A stretch of 64,000 nt of DNA from Huiozyma naganishii CBS 8797 (taxonomy: Eukaryota; Ascomycota; Saccharomycetes; Saccharomycetales; Saccharomycetaceae). The position numbers and the translations under genes were made by a program. Positions 50,493 to 61,462 of the stretch are shown here, one piece after another; within the stretch, counting starts at the first letter, position 1; each line of letters opens with the position of its first letter. The notes beneath the pieces were generated by a model. It searched no databases. It was not told the origin of the DNA and was given only the letters and a program-made list of their open reading frames with translations. The stretch lies in the NCBI RefSeq assembly GCF_000348985.1, contig NC_035932.1, positions 1-64,000 on the forward strand, written 5' to 3'.

Positions 50493-51380
50493 TCATAACG
50501 GCATCAGACTGCCCAGAATACTCTCAAACGTTGAAAACGCCACAATGAGAAACCCACCAGAGGGACCCATCCTGCATAGAACAGGCACTATGCCTCTGTA
50601 AAGAGACCGAAAACCCTCCTCACTTCTAATTCGCAGGATAGACGGCCACGCCCAGCGGTATTTAGCGCCGTGGACCCCGCTTTGCATCCTAGACTTGACC
50701 ACGTCAAAGGGGAGACTCAGGAAACAGCTGAGACAGCCGCCAATTGAACCCGCGAGGAAATAGTTGAAAGTTTCCCCGGATCTCGTCCCGGAACTCGGTA
50801 ACAGCGAGCGGATCTGGTGGAGGATCCCAAAATACCCTGCGTTCCATACCGTATGTCGCCACATCGTCGGCTCAATTCCAATTAACAGACTGCGGACACC
50901 TTGTGTCCTGATAACGTGCCTGACACAGTGCACAAAACTGGTATATGGAGTCGACGGCGACTGCAGCGCTATTTTCACGTACTCGAAGGGCGTCACCACA
51001 ATGGATTCGGCAGCACCGGCAGACGCGCCTGCCAAGATGGCGATTATCTGAGTAGTGCTGTCCTCATTCAACAGAGCCCTGTACATGTTCTGGAACTTGT
51101 CATTGTATGCAAATTTAATAGCCCTCTTGGGTGCCTCCATGAGAAGCGGCGAGCTTATTCCCCTGTAGAAATTACGGTAACCGCCCGTAGTGACTATTTT
51201 TTTGAAGACAACTGCAATCTGTCTGTGCTGGCTCGTGGAAATCTGCATTCTGGTCTTGATAACGTCCACAGGGTACATTAGGCATATTTCTGAGACACCG
51301 GCCATTGCACCAGCTGCAAATTGAAACCCAAACGGTAGCCGCACTGGCCCATTTTTTGCCATCGCAAGTTCCCACTGCAT
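50493..51380 (-). CDS. Mitochondrial 2-oxodicarboxylate carrier-like protein (Odc1/Odc2 type)
   Basis: Inner-membrane carrier of the SLC25 family, probably exchanging 2-oxoadipate and 2-oxoglutarate, which links mitochondria to lysine synthesis. The ATG at 51380 gives 295 residues, against 307-310 in S. cerevisiae Odc1/Odc2. Three repeats each carry the carrier signature: PVDVIKTRM (near 39), PFEYVKIAL (near 130) and PFDVVKSRM (near 225). LLMEAPKRAIKF and RHTVWNAGYFGI match the Odc subfamily closely. In the second signature the usual Arg after KI is Ala. The protein is more diverged than its neighbours, and it is not in the position of ODC1 or ODC2 in S. cerevisiae, so it may be an extra or moved copy. 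It diverges from BIO2. Confidence 0.85.
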   Translation of the reverse strand: MQWELAMAKNGPVRLPFGFQFAAGAMAGVSEICLMYPVDVIKTRMQISTSQHRQIAVVFKKIVTTGGYRNFYRGISSPLLMEAPKRAIKFAYNDKFQNMYRALLNEDSTTQIIAILAGASAGAAESIVVTPFEYVKIALQSPSTPYTSFVHCVRHVIRTQGVRSLLIGIEPTMWRHTVWNAGYFGILHQIRSLLPSSGTRSGETFNYFLAGSIGGCLSCFLSLPFDVVKSRMQSGVHGAKYRWAWPSILRIRSEEGFRSLYRGIVPVLCRMGPSGGFLIVAFSTFESILGSLMPL

Positions 51381-51513
51381 TGAGGGTAGAATCTGTTAAT
51401 GGTAAAACTGTAATACTCCTCATCGCACTACCATTAAATACATTTACTTGGGTCTCTGCTATGCTAGTCTGGTCGCGCTCTCGTTACCGCGTGCGTTACC
51501 TGAGCTGCGCTCG

Positions 51514-51537
51514 GGGAGTCATCTTAGCATGACTCCC
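51514..51537. promoter_or_regulatory. Palindromic pair of Gcn4-type sites between carrier gene and BIO2
   Basis: GGGAGTCAT (51514-51522) and ATGACTCCC (51529-51537) form a perfect inverted repeat of nine bases with a six-base spacer. Each arm contains ATGACTC, the core bound by Gcn4, the activator of amino-acid synthesis genes. It lies about 135 bases from the carrier start and 325 bases from BIO2, within their shared 482-base promoter. Confidence 0.6.
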
Positions 51538-51862
51538 TTCCAGAAAGGGAAATTTTTTTTTTATTGAGAGATCTCGGCTGCACGCTGCAATACAGAAATG
51601 CTACAGGCAGTCCATCTCGAAGAGGCACCTGTTGGGCGTTTTAGGCACTGGCATCCTCTAAGAGTTGTTGTGTCCATGAGAAAATTTTTAAGCTGGGCAC
51701 ATATGCTTTGTTTTCTTGATCATGGTTTTTTTCTTTGCAGAGTGCACGTTTTAGATCATATAAAGCTGGGACTAGGAATGGAAAATAAATGGTAAAAACA
51801 ACATCATACATCCTTCTTGCACCTTGCTACAGTCACAGAAAAACACACATTACAGTTAAATA

Positions 51863-52999
51863 ATGTTAACCCGGGCTTTGAAAATACAAAGAAATAACCC
51901 TTGGAAGAGGAAATGCTCTTTGTTAAAAGCAGGCTGTCATGCGAGAACAGTTCATTCGGTAGCTTCTCAAACGCCTTTACAAGTGGCAATGTCTACCACA
52001 GAACCAATAAACACTTGGTCCAAAGAAGAGCTTTCGGAAATCTATAACATGCCTCTATTAGAATTAGTACATAGAGCTCAGATCCAACATAGAAAATTTC
52101 ACGACCCGAGCAAAGTGCAAATGTGTACTCTGATGAGTATCAAAACAGGTGGATGCTTGGAAGACTGTAAGTATTGTGCACAATCCTCGCGGAACAACAC
52201 TGAGGTAGTCCCCGAGAAGTTAGTAGATGTTGAGACTGTCATTGAACAGGCCCAGCAGGCTAAGGAAAATGGTTCCACTCGTTTCTGTTTGGGTGCCGCT
52301 TGGAGAGATATGAAGGGGAGAAAGTCGGCAATGAAAAAAATTACCAACATGATCTCCCAGGTCAACGAGATGGGTCTTGAAACTTGTGTGACACTGGGCA
52401 TGGTCGACGAAGAGCAATCCCGCCAATTGAAAGAAAGTGGGTTGACCGCGTTCAACCACAATGTCGATACCTCACGGGAACACTATGAAAATATTATCAC
52501 CACGAGAAAGTATGATGACCGGCTGAAAACCATCAAGAATTTGCAAACCGGTGGGCTCAAAGTGTGCAGTGGTGGGATCTTGGGTTTGGGTGAGACTGCT
52601 AATGACCGGATCGGGTTTTTGTACACTTTATCCAACATGTCCCCTCACCCGGAATCAGTTCCAATTAACAGACTGGTTCCAATTAAAGGTACCCCAATTG
52701 TTGAGGAGTTGAGCAAACCTGGAGTCAAGCAGCTGGAGTTTGACGATATCTTGCGCACGATTGCAACCGCTAGAATCATAATGCCGAAAACAATTATCCG
52801 GTTAGCAGCTGGCCGTTACACCATGAAAGAAAACGAACAAATCATGTGTTTCATGGCGGGCTGTAACAGTATTTTTTCAGGAAAAAAGATGTTGACAACG
52901 ATGTGTAACGGATGGCAAGAAGATAAAGCAATGCTGCAGAAATGGGGATTGTCTGTTATGGAACCCTTCAAGTACAACGTTCAGCAACAATTGAAATGA
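51863..52999 (+). CDS. BIO2: Biotin synthase Bio2 (radical SAM)
   Basis: Inserts sulfur into dethiobiotin to form biotin in mitochondria. The ATG at 51863 gives 378 residues, against 375 in S. cerevisiae. The first 40 or so residues are basic and Ser/Ala-rich without acidic residues, fitting a mitochondrial targeting sequence. The [4Fe-4S] cluster is held by Cys98, Cys102 and Cys105 in CLEDCKYC. GLGETANDR and the RLAAGRYTM motif near the [2Fe-2S] site are present. In S. cerevisiae BIO2 (YGR286C) is beyond ERV29 at the end of this region. Here it sits between the carrier gene and SAY1, so its position has changed. Confidence 0.97.
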   Translation: MLTRALKIQRNNPWKRKCSLLKAGCHARTVHSVASQTPLQVAMSTTEPINTWSKEELSEIYNMPLLELVHRAQIQHRKFHDPSKVQMCTLMSIKTGGCLEDCKYCAQSSRNNTEVVPEKLVDVETVIEQAQQAKENGSTRFCLGAAWRDMKGRKSAMKKITNMISQVNEMGLETCVTLGMVDEEQSRQLKESGLTAFNHNVDTSREHYENIITTRKYDDRLKTIKNLQTGGLKVCSGGILGLGETANDRIGFLYTLSNMSPHPESVPINRLVPIKGTPIVEELSKPGVKQLEFDDILRTIATARIIMPKTIIRLAAGRYTMKENEQIMCFMAGCNSIFSGKKMLTTMCNGWQEDKAMLQKWGLSVMEPFKYNVQQQLK

Positions 53000-53877
53000 A
53001 CACTGCGCCTGGGCACAACGTAGTAGTGGCCACTTATTTATTATCTTTTTATTTCACCTTATTTAATTTGTGCAAAACGATCGAACCTTTCAAAGTGTGC
53101 TGAGAGTTGGTATTGATCGAAAGCCGAGGCGTTGAGTATCGTGTAATAAACGCATTCTGTAAAACTTTACTATATCTTTTTACTTCTCCGTGGCCATTTG
53201 GCATCAACAAACAACAGGCATGCTATATCGTCTTGAGAAAAGAGTTGGAAGGGAATAGAAGTTAAACTGAATCACTTGATAAAGCACTGTTGCTGCAGTT
53301 TTCTGTGATCATTAATATCTTCAGATATGCTTCAACGAGGGAAAACAACGTTTTAAGAGTAATGTGGAATTATTTTTTTATCAACTCAAGCCAGCATTGA
53401 ATTGATGCCTCGCTGTATAGTGTTTGATAGGTTTCGATTGGAAAAATACTCTAGGTGCATAGATTTCTTTGGAATTCATTGGTATGCTCTCAAATATATC
53501 AGTAACCAATACAGGGCAGTACGGATGTTGGGTTTCTCAGGTATTAAGTGTTATTTGAGATCACATTAATCGTTTTCACCATTACATGTTGGATTGAAAC
53601 TTCCACGATGTGTGTTTTGTCTTTAGTGGTGGAAGACATACAGTAATGTTTTGAGAAAAATTGTTATCCCGATCAGTTGAAGGGCCAGCAATAATACAGA
53701 GTATCATCTTCCCTGGACTGGTACGGCGCTCGTGTCTAGCGGTCGTCGAAGATGAAATAGGCTTGGTCTCAAAATTTTATCTGCACAATTATTATTTATT
53801 ATTAGCGACTATCCAGAACTGATCCAGAGTTAACGCTGCGAAATATAACTAGCGGGCATACCCTCCCACACAACCCA
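53000..53877. other. Intergenic region BIO2/SAY1
   Basis: About 880 bases, AT-rich, with T runs after the BIO2 stop that fit a terminator. I scanned for tRNA B boxes and found none. No open frame of useful size or recognised motif is present. Confidence 0.5.
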
Positions 53878-54981
53878 ATGTGTACATCCAGTGCCCTTTT
53901 TATACTGAGGATTATTGTATTGTTGCCGATTCGTCTTATTCAAGGCGGAATCAAGACCTTTCGACTGGGGGCATTGAGTGGTAATATCCTGGTTCGAGTG
54001 TTCATGAGGGAAGCATTGCTGTTATGCGATAAAACAACCTTCAAGGATGTCTTAAATCCTTTATTTGACATGTGTTTAAGCATATGTTTAGGCAAAAAAA
54101 GCTTTGAAGTTGTCTCTTACCCATTCAAAGATTTACAAACAGAGGCATTGGCATCTCAAACAGCAAATATCTCAACCAAATTTTACTGGTATTGTAAGCC
54201 AGACAACTTCGACCCAGAAACAGATCCCTTGATAATATTCTCTCATGGTGGTGGGTTTGCCATCAAGGCAGTTCCTACCTCATTGTTCTTCTTCAGGAAT
54301 TTGTCTCGACTATACCCGCGGACAAGTATAGTGATGCATGACTATACGGTTACTGACATGGACCATGATTCTGTGAGGCATCCAAGACAACTACTAGAAA
54401 CAGTTGCGCTATATCTACACTTTTCTACGATATTACACTACAAGAATATTACCATGATAGGCGAATCTGCTGGCGGCCACCTCGTATTGTCTCTCTTGCA
54501 TTATTTGGAGACAAGACATTTACACCTTCCTCGTAAAGTTGTCGCGGTCAGCCCCTGGTGCAACCCAAATGTATGCGACCCTGAAGAGAGACGCAAAGCT
54601 CCCTGTAATGGATCACTGGACTCACTTTCATTCAAAGGGTTGGACAAATTCACTGCGCTGCTGAAACCGAGCGACCCAATATACAATGCGGATCCACTGT
54701 TGAATCTCGAAACAAATTTCACTCCGGATACCTGGAATGCGGTGTTGAAACAGACACAAATCATGGTGACATACGGAAGGCAGGAAGTTCTAAAGTTCCA
54801 AATCGAAAAGTTTGTCTCCAAACTTGCCCAGCTTCCGTCTGCTCCAGCTAACCTTACAGTCTATGAGGATGGCAATGGCGGACACATCGAGCCCTTCCTC
54901 AATTTCCAAAGAAATGAAACAGTTTGGTCAATGCAACCAAACATTGCGTCCATTCTAAAATTCCTAGAACAGGGACCCTAA
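53878..54981 (+). CDS. SAY1: Sterol deacetylase Say1 (alpha/beta hydrolase, HSL family)
   Basis: ER-membrane esterase that removes acetyl groups from sterols, opposing Atf2. The ATG at 53878 gives 367 residues, shorter than the 424 of S. cerevisiae. A hydrophobic N-terminal segment (about 5-24) fits a membrane anchor. The oxyanion-hole motif HGGG is at 123-126, the nucleophile Ser197 lies in GESAGG, and the catalytic His is probably His336 (GGHIEPF). The acid is less clear; Glu303 is a candidate. Synteny with BUD32, APL6 and TNA1 matches S. cerevisiae YGR263C-YGR260W exactly, which is the main reason to prefer this name over other hydrolases. Confidence 0.88.
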   Translation: MCTSSALFILRIIVLLPIRLIQGGIKTFRLGALSGNILVRVFMREALLLCDKTTFKDVLNPLFDMCLSICLGKKSFEVVSYPFKDLQTEALASQTANISTKFYWYCKPDNFDPETDPLIIFSHGGGFAIKAVPTSLFFFRNLSRLYPRTSIVMHDYTVTDMDHDSVRHPRQLLETVALYLHFSTILHYKNITMIGESAGGHLVLSLLHYLETRHLHLPRKVVAVSPWCNPNVCDPEERRKAPCNGSLDSLSFKGLDKFTALLKPSDPIYNADPLLNLETNFTPDTWNAVLKQTQIMVTYGRQEVLKFQIEKFVSKLAQLPSAPANLTVYEDGNGGHIEPFLNFQRNETVWSMQPNIASILKFLEQGP

Positions 54982-55110
54982 ATTCATTTCATTGAACTCA
55001 CGGCCCGACAGAATGGTGCGACTTCGCGACTACTCCTTTGCTTCACCCACCCCAATCTCAGCTGTTTTGCCTCTGTTGAAGTGGATAGTGAAAAATATTT
55101 AAAGAATTGA

Positions 55111-55983
<873 letters not shown>

Positions 55984-56221
55984 TCCTTGATCAGAACACT
56001 GTACAATTATATAGAAATGTGTACCACCACATAGCATATCAAGCCCATCACGCCATGCAGATAACGCTACAATAGCGGTTTTCGGTCAAGTTGATCTGGA
56101 GTTTGTCCCTATTCACGTGGGACGCGGGATTGAATCTAATATTTAACTTTTGCAAACTATAAATCGATCACCAAGCGTAAGCTGCAATCAAGAAAGCCAG
56201 GTATCAATAGGAAGCCCGCGC

Positions 56222-58627
56222 ATGACCGACTCTCTCAGCCAATTGGCCTCCGCCTTGGAGTCTTCAAGGGCCATTACCATGGAGGCAGCGGCGGTAGTCG
56301 GCTCGAAGCTAGGCGAAACGTCATATACAAACTACTCGAACAGTCTGAACGCTGAGCAATTAAGGACGTTTTTGAACTCGCGGAACACCAGAGAGGTGAA
56401 GGATGCCATGAAGCGGATCATATCCTTGATTGTATCTGACGACGCCACGATTGATGTTGAATCATTCTTTGCAGACGTTTTGAAGAACGTCACTTCAGAA
56501 GACCCCAAAGTGAGAAGATTAGTTTACATTTACATGTTAAGGTTCGCTGAAAAGGACCCTGATCTTTCCCTTTTGTCGGTAAACTCTTTGCAAAAGACCC
56601 TGAATGACAGTGATCCTGAAATTAGAAGTTTTGCCATCAAAGCTCTTTCAGATATTAAAATTCCGTCTCTGATTCCCATTGTAATGCTGAGCTTGAAAAA
56701 ATACATTACAGATACATCGCCCCTGGTTAGGTCGGAAGTCGCTTACGGATTACTTAAAGTGTACATGTGGAAAGATCAGGAACATTACAGAGAGGATGTA
56801 GGGAATATGCTGAAGGAATTACTTTCGGACTCAGAACCGCGGGTCATTTCTGCGGCGATCCTAACTTTCAAGGAGTGTTTTGCTCAAAACCTTGATTGGT
56901 TGCACGGTCACTACCGCTATTTTCTGAAAGTAATCAAACAACTGGACTCTTGGGCTCAATCGTATCTAATAGAGTTGCTGATAAGATATGTGAAAAAATA
57001 TATTGAACCACCCACAGTGACGGACATTTCATCAAATGAGCCAGAAACGGCAAAATTGAATAAAGGATATAACAAAGTGCCATTTCCAGTGTACAAAGTA
57101 GAAATGGATCCTGATTTACAACTGTTTTTGGATAAAATAGTACCATTGAGATTCCGGTCCAATCCAGTTACTGTCCTTTCGTGTTGTAGTGCTTTCTATC
57201 AACTCGCTACCCCACAACAATTCAAACAGTCGAAGTTTCCGGAAGCTCTTTTGAGATCGTTCAAGACATCCAACGACACAGCCATTCAAGTTAATCTCTT
57301 ACACGCTGTTTTGTTGTATTCGAAAATGGATTCCACCTTATTTTGTCGCCATGTCAACAGCTTTTTTGTTCTCCCAACGGACACAATCTTGACGTCGTGT
57401 TTGAAACTCGAAATACTGGCCACTCTGGCTAATACATCCAACATGAACACGATTATCCGTGAGTTGAAGTATTATATATCGCATTCAAAATTTGAGAGAG
57501 TCATAATAAGCGCTGCATCCACGTTGGCCAGTTGTACTAATTTCTCGACGGGGCTCGAAACACATGTAATGAAATGGCTTATATCACGGATGGAGAGTAG
57601 CACCCTTTCCAGTAGTGTTCTCGACTGTTATGTTAGTATTATCCGGAAACTGGTAATCAACGATCCAGTTAAGCATCTTCCTATTTTGATCAAACTTGCA
57701 GATATCCTAGAAACTCAAGCTGGTATGGCTGATAATGCTAGGGCAGGGTTAATATGGCTCTTTGGTGAGGTTGCACTAATAGAGTATAGGATATGCCCTG
57801 ATATTCTTCGAAAGCTCGTTCCAAGCTATTCGGACGAGGGTGTTGAAACAAGAAATGCAATCTTACTATTTGCTGCTAAACTTCTTTCATGTGAGATTGA
57901 CAAAGATGCCGCTAACTTTGATATGGGGAGTTCTAGAATTGCCGCAATTTACGAAAGTGTGTTATATCTTGCAAAATTCGACGATTCGTTTGACGTTAGA
58001 GACCGTGCCAGATGGATCTCATCTATTTTTGAGTCTAAAAGATACGAAATTGCTGCACTATTGTTCCAAGCTCCCAAACCAACTACAAACAAGTGTACGG
58101 ATAACTCTTTCAGTAACGATGATGTCGCTGATAATTCAATAGAGACGTACTTCGAATACATACCCTGGAATAGCACCCTGGAAACATTCGAAGATGACAT
58201 AAGAAAGGAGACTCCATTGAAAGATTATGCAAAGTACAAGACTAGTATATCTTCAAACAGCTTTATTAGCGGCAACAATATGTCTAGGTCGTTCCAAAGC
58301 GGAAGCTCTGAAGGCGACAATATAACGAAGGTTTCTGGATCTGCTGATTCCAAGCCAAGATCGAATAATTTTACCTCAACTACTGGTAGAAAGTATAAGT
58401 TGCAAAGTTTGGATGAGTTTTTTGCGGATATTCCAGTTTCTTCAGTCAAAAACACTGTACCTACGAACGGCAACAGCCGACAAGTTAGAAGAGTAATTGA
58501 GGAAGAGGAGACGTCTTCATCTGAGGAAGAAACCAGTGGCGAGTACGAAACTGATTCAGGAGACGATAGCAGCACAGAGGAAGATGTGCAACATGATCCA
58601 CCTAATAGCCCACCGCGTGTGCAATAG
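56222..58627 (+). CDS. APL6: AP-3 adaptor beta subunit Apl6
   Basis: Large subunit of the AP-3 coat that carries cargo from Golgi to vacuole without passing through endosomes. The ATG at 56222 opens MTDSLSQLASALESS, matching the family start, and gives 801 residues, against 809 in S. cerevisiae. The frame runs open upstream to 56150 without another ATG. The adaptin trunk of alpha-helical repeats (LNSRNTREVKDAMKRIISL near residue 50, DNARAGLIWLFGE near 505) is followed by a hinge with the motif KYKLQSLDEFFADIP near 725 and a very acidic Ser/Glu/Asp tail. A divergent ear domain is not evident. Confidence 0.95.
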   Translation: MTDSLSQLASALESSRAITMEAAAVVGSKLGETSYTNYSNSLNAEQLRTFLNSRNTREVKDAMKRIISLIVSDDATIDVESFFADVLKNVTSEDPKVRRLVYIYMLRFAEKDPDLSLLSVNSLQKTLNDSDPEIRSFAIKALSDIKIPSLIPIVMLSLKKYITDTSPLVRSEVAYGLLKVYMWKDQEHYREDVGNMLKELLSDSEPRVISAAILTFKECFAQNLDWLHGHYRYFLKVIKQLDSWAQSYLIELLIRYVKKYIEPPTVTDISSNEPETAKLNKGYNKVPFPVYKVEMDPDLQLFLDKIVPLRFRSNPVTVLSCCSAFYQLATPQQFKQSKFPEALLRSFKTSNDTAIQVNLLHAVLLYSKMDSTLFCRHVNSFFVLPTDTILTSCLKLEILATLANTSNMNTIIRELKYYISHSKFERVIISAASTLASCTNFSTGLETHVMKWLISRMESSTLSSSVLDCYVSIIRKLVINDPVKHLPILIKLADILETQAGMADNARAGLIWLFGEVALIEYRICPDILRKLVPSYSDEGVETRNAILLFAAKLLSCEIDKDAANFDMGSSRIAAIYESVLYLAKFDDSFDVRDRARWISSIFESKRYEIAALLFQAPKPTTNKCTDNSFSNDDVADNSIETYFEYIPWNSTLETFEDDIRKETPLKDYAKYKTSISSNSFISGNNMSRSFQSGSSEGDNITKVSGSADSKPRSNNFTSTTGRKYKLQSLDEFFADIPVSSVKNTVPTNGNSRQVRRVIEEEETSSSEEETSGEYETDSGDDSSTEEDVQHDPPNSPPRVQ

Positions 58628-58784
58628 ACATTATCACTGTAAGCTAATTTCACAAATATTTTCAAACGTAAAAGTGAATGTAACAACTGAATAGAATTAT
58701 ATAAAGGCATGTCCTTAGTTCTGGGACAACGGAAAGAAAGGAGAAACAGTCTATAGCACAGCTGAAGATATTCCTAGAGTGTAC

Positions 58785-60377
58785 TCAATACATGTACTTA
58801 AATTCTGGATTTAGGTCACTCAACCTCTCGTTGTAAGGTATTGGCTGGTCCAATTCTCTGCAACGGTCGATAATTTTTTGCTTCTTGATGTTTTCTCTCC
58901 TGTAAAGTAGAAATTGAACAAACGTCAAAACCAAAGAGGAAAATTGGAAGGCGAGTGAAATTGAAAGACCTTTGATGTACCTTGGTTTATCTCCCTTTAG
59001 AAAGATCTGACCAGAGACCAGCCCTGATCCGGAACCCAAAAATAGGTTGACCCCAAGGGCGGTGGCCCTTTTAAAATAGTTCCCGTTATTACCGCTCAGC
59101 CACAAACAGTTGACCGCCGCGTTAACGTAAATTCCCATACAAAGGATGTAGACACCAAAGTATCTCACCGCATGTTTTTGTGAACCCAAAACAATGGAAA
59201 TACCGATACATGTGGTCAAACATGCCCCCATGATAAACGGCGATCTAAGTCTGATTCTATCTGACCACACGGCACAAATGAAAAAGGTAATGGCAGTAAG
59301 GAAGTATACTGGCACTGTCATTAATTGGGCTCTTACATTGGTGAATCCCATTGACGTAATGATAATGGGGAGGAACACGGTTAGACCGAAGGTAGTCAAG
59401 TCAATACCGAAAAGTGCGACCGCCGAAACCCATGTCTTTATATCTTTTAGCGCTAGTTTCACCTGGAACCATTCAAACTTTTCATCTGGGTTGAAAGTGC
59501 TCATCGTCTTGTATCTTTCCACGATGTATTCTTTTTCCTCCTTGGTAAAGCACCAGGTGTCCTCCAATTTATTGCTTAATCCGAAGACATAAAATGGCAC
59601 AAACCCGATGGAGATAGCACCTTCAACGATGTAAATGTACTGCCACGCATTTAAACTGCCGTTAATCTTAGAGCAACCATACGATATCAACCCACCGAAC
59701 GACGACGACAGACACGCCGCACTAAAGATGAAAGCAAACCTCATTGCGTACTGTTCTCTTCTGTATAGCACGGAGAGGTACATGTTAATGGCAGGGTAGA
59801 TCATACCTTCGAATGCACCCAACAGCAACCGCACCACCAAAAGTTGTGGGTAGTTCTTAACCCAAGCGGTACACAGGGATATAGCACCAAACGAAAGCAG
59901 ACAGAGAGACATCATCATGGGTGGGCCCATGATCTTCAAGAGGTTGGCTCCGATAGGGTCGAACAGAATGTACGTCCCGAAGAATACAGTAACACAGACG
60001 TTGTATTCTTTCCCCTTCAGTTCCAAGTCCTTTGACAGCCCTGCAACTTCAGCGTTACCAATGTTGGACTTATCCAAGTTAGACAGAAAATACAACGCTC
60101 CCATAAGCGGTATCAGATACATATCCATCTTCTTCAAGATACGTTTTTCCATAGGATGTGCGATTGAAGGTAGAGTATCGTCATCTGTGCACGAACTTGT
60201 AGCTATTAATTCTCTCTGGGAACCTTCATCAACGTTCTTCTTTTCTGTAACAGACCCACGACGGCGGTGGATCTCCTCCGTCGAATCTACCTCGGAGAAT
60301 GAGACCTGGTTGGGGACGACCTTGTCGTCTGACGAAAACGTCATTTTGTCCACCAAACGATTCACAATAGCGACCAT
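58785..60377 (-). CDS. TNA1: Nicotinic acid permease Tna1 (MFS, Dal5/allantoate family)
   Basis: Plasma-membrane importer of nicotinic acid, feeding NAD salvage. The ATG at 60377 gives 530 residues, against 534 in S. cerevisiae. A polar N-terminus of about 75 residues is followed by about 12 hydrophobic segments. Family motifs include LIPLMGALYFLSNLDKSNIGNA near the first segment and RLLLGAFEGMIYPA near 180. The Dal5 family is large and motif reading alone would not tell Tna1 from relatives. The position between APL6 and RAD2 is the same as in S. cerevisiae, which supports the name. Confidence 0.9.
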   Translation of the reverse strand: MVAIVNRLVDKMTFSSDDKVVPNQVSFSEVDSTEEIHRRRGSVTEKKNVDEGSQRELIATSSCTDDDTLPSIAHPMEKRILKKMDMYLIPLMGALYFLSNLDKSNIGNAEVAGLSKDLELKGKEYNVCVTVFFGTYILFDPIGANLLKIMGPPMMMSLCLLSFGAISLCTAWVKNYPQLLVVRLLLGAFEGMIYPAINMYLSVLYRREQYAMRFAFIFSAACLSSSFGGLISYGCSKINGSLNAWQYIYIVEGAISIGFVPFYVFGLSNKLEDTWCFTKEEKEYIVERYKTMSTFNPDEKFEWFQVKLALKDIKTWVSAVALFGIDLTTFGLTVFLPIIITSMGFTNVRAQLMTVPVYFLTAITFFICAVWSDRIRLRSPFIMGACLTTCIGISIVLGSQKHAVRYFGVYILCMGIYVNAAVNCLWLSGNNGNYFKRATALGVNLFLGSGSGLVSGQIFLKGDKPRYIKGLSISLAFQFSSLVLTFVQFLLYRRENIKKQKIIDRCRELDQPIPYNERLSDLNPEFKYMY

Positions 60378-60773
60378 GTTTGGAGGAGGGGGGCGATTGG
60401 AAGCTAGATGTGGCTTCTCAGGAGATTGGACAAGCAGTTTCCTCTCGTGTTGGTATGGATAAGAGATCCTAACTCGAGGGAACTCCTATATCTAATTTGC
60501 AGTTATTTTGAACCAACAGGGACGGTGCAGTTGTTCAATTAGACGAAAAATGTCAAAAAAAGAAAAATAAAATGAAAATTGAAGAAGAAGATGACGCAGA
60601 AAGAGGAAGAATATATATATAACGATAAACTGTGAAACCCGTAAATGGAATTTCTACAACACAGGAGCAGGACGGAAACAATAAATATTTTGGAAAACAT
60701 GTCCTGAACCATCGAGTTTATATAATTTTTCACCAGCCGTGAAGTAGATGAAGATACAAACCACCGAACGCAA

Positions 60774-60974
60774 ATGGACCCCTGTGACTCCGACGACAGC
60801 TATGACCCCGCAGATGCACGGGTGTTGGCGCGGTCTCAGTCCTCAGAACAACTGCAGGAAGCAAATACAAAAGTGGGAAATGGGGTAATGGAACGGCACA
60901 TGGTGCATTACTGTTGGGTGTGGGATCCTGCGCAAGTGGAAACTCTTGAAGCCTTGTGTTCAGTGGTAGTATAG
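60774..60974 (+). CDS. Doubtful small acidic open frame of 66 codons
   Basis: Starts with ATG and encodes an Asp-rich N-terminus (MDPCDSDDSYDPADA) and no membrane segment. I do not recognise it. The overlapping minus-strand frame is longer but proline-rich and less protein-like. A TATA-like stretch lies near 60719-60724. It could be a small unannotated gene or chance; I lean to chance. Confidence 0.2.
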   Translation: MDPCDSDDSYDPADARVLARSQSSEQLQEANTKVGNGVMERHMVHYCWVWDPAQVETLEALCSVVV

Positions 60975-61433
60975 TATGTTCTGTATAGAGTGGGATACGT
61001 AAAAGTGAGGGAGCGGAAGATCCCGTTTTACAATTCAACTTTCTTCAGCATAATAAACATCCTTTATAATACGTAGTTAAGTGACTATACTAAAACGAAA
61101 TGGCTTCTGGTGTGCAATGTTGAGCTGTTAGGCGATTGGAGGGGGGGGTTCGTTGCTACTCTAAAGTTCGAGGAAAATATTTTTATTAACGTCATTCACC
61201 ATTTTTTTAAAAATTTCCTGATTGGGATTATCTGTCGCTCGACTTAACTATGTGAAGTCATTTGCACGTGACAGTGCTCAAACGGACACAGTCATAAACT
61301 TTGCTGCAATTTGTGTCTTTCTGGAGGTGATATTGGGTCATTCTGTTGCTGTTTCTTCCTTGCGGTTATGCGCTCCTCATTTCTTAATTAATTCAAAGTC
61401 CGTGAAGTTTTGCGGGAAGAAGTCAAAAAAAAC

Positions 61434-61462
61434 AAAATACAAAATACAAAAATACAAAATAC
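61434..61462 (+). repeat. AAAATAC short tandem repeat
   Basis: Four consecutive copies of AAAATAC, one with an extra A, followed by a fifth degenerate unit GAAATAT. A simple microsatellite in the TNA1-RAD2 gap. Confidence 0.8.
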
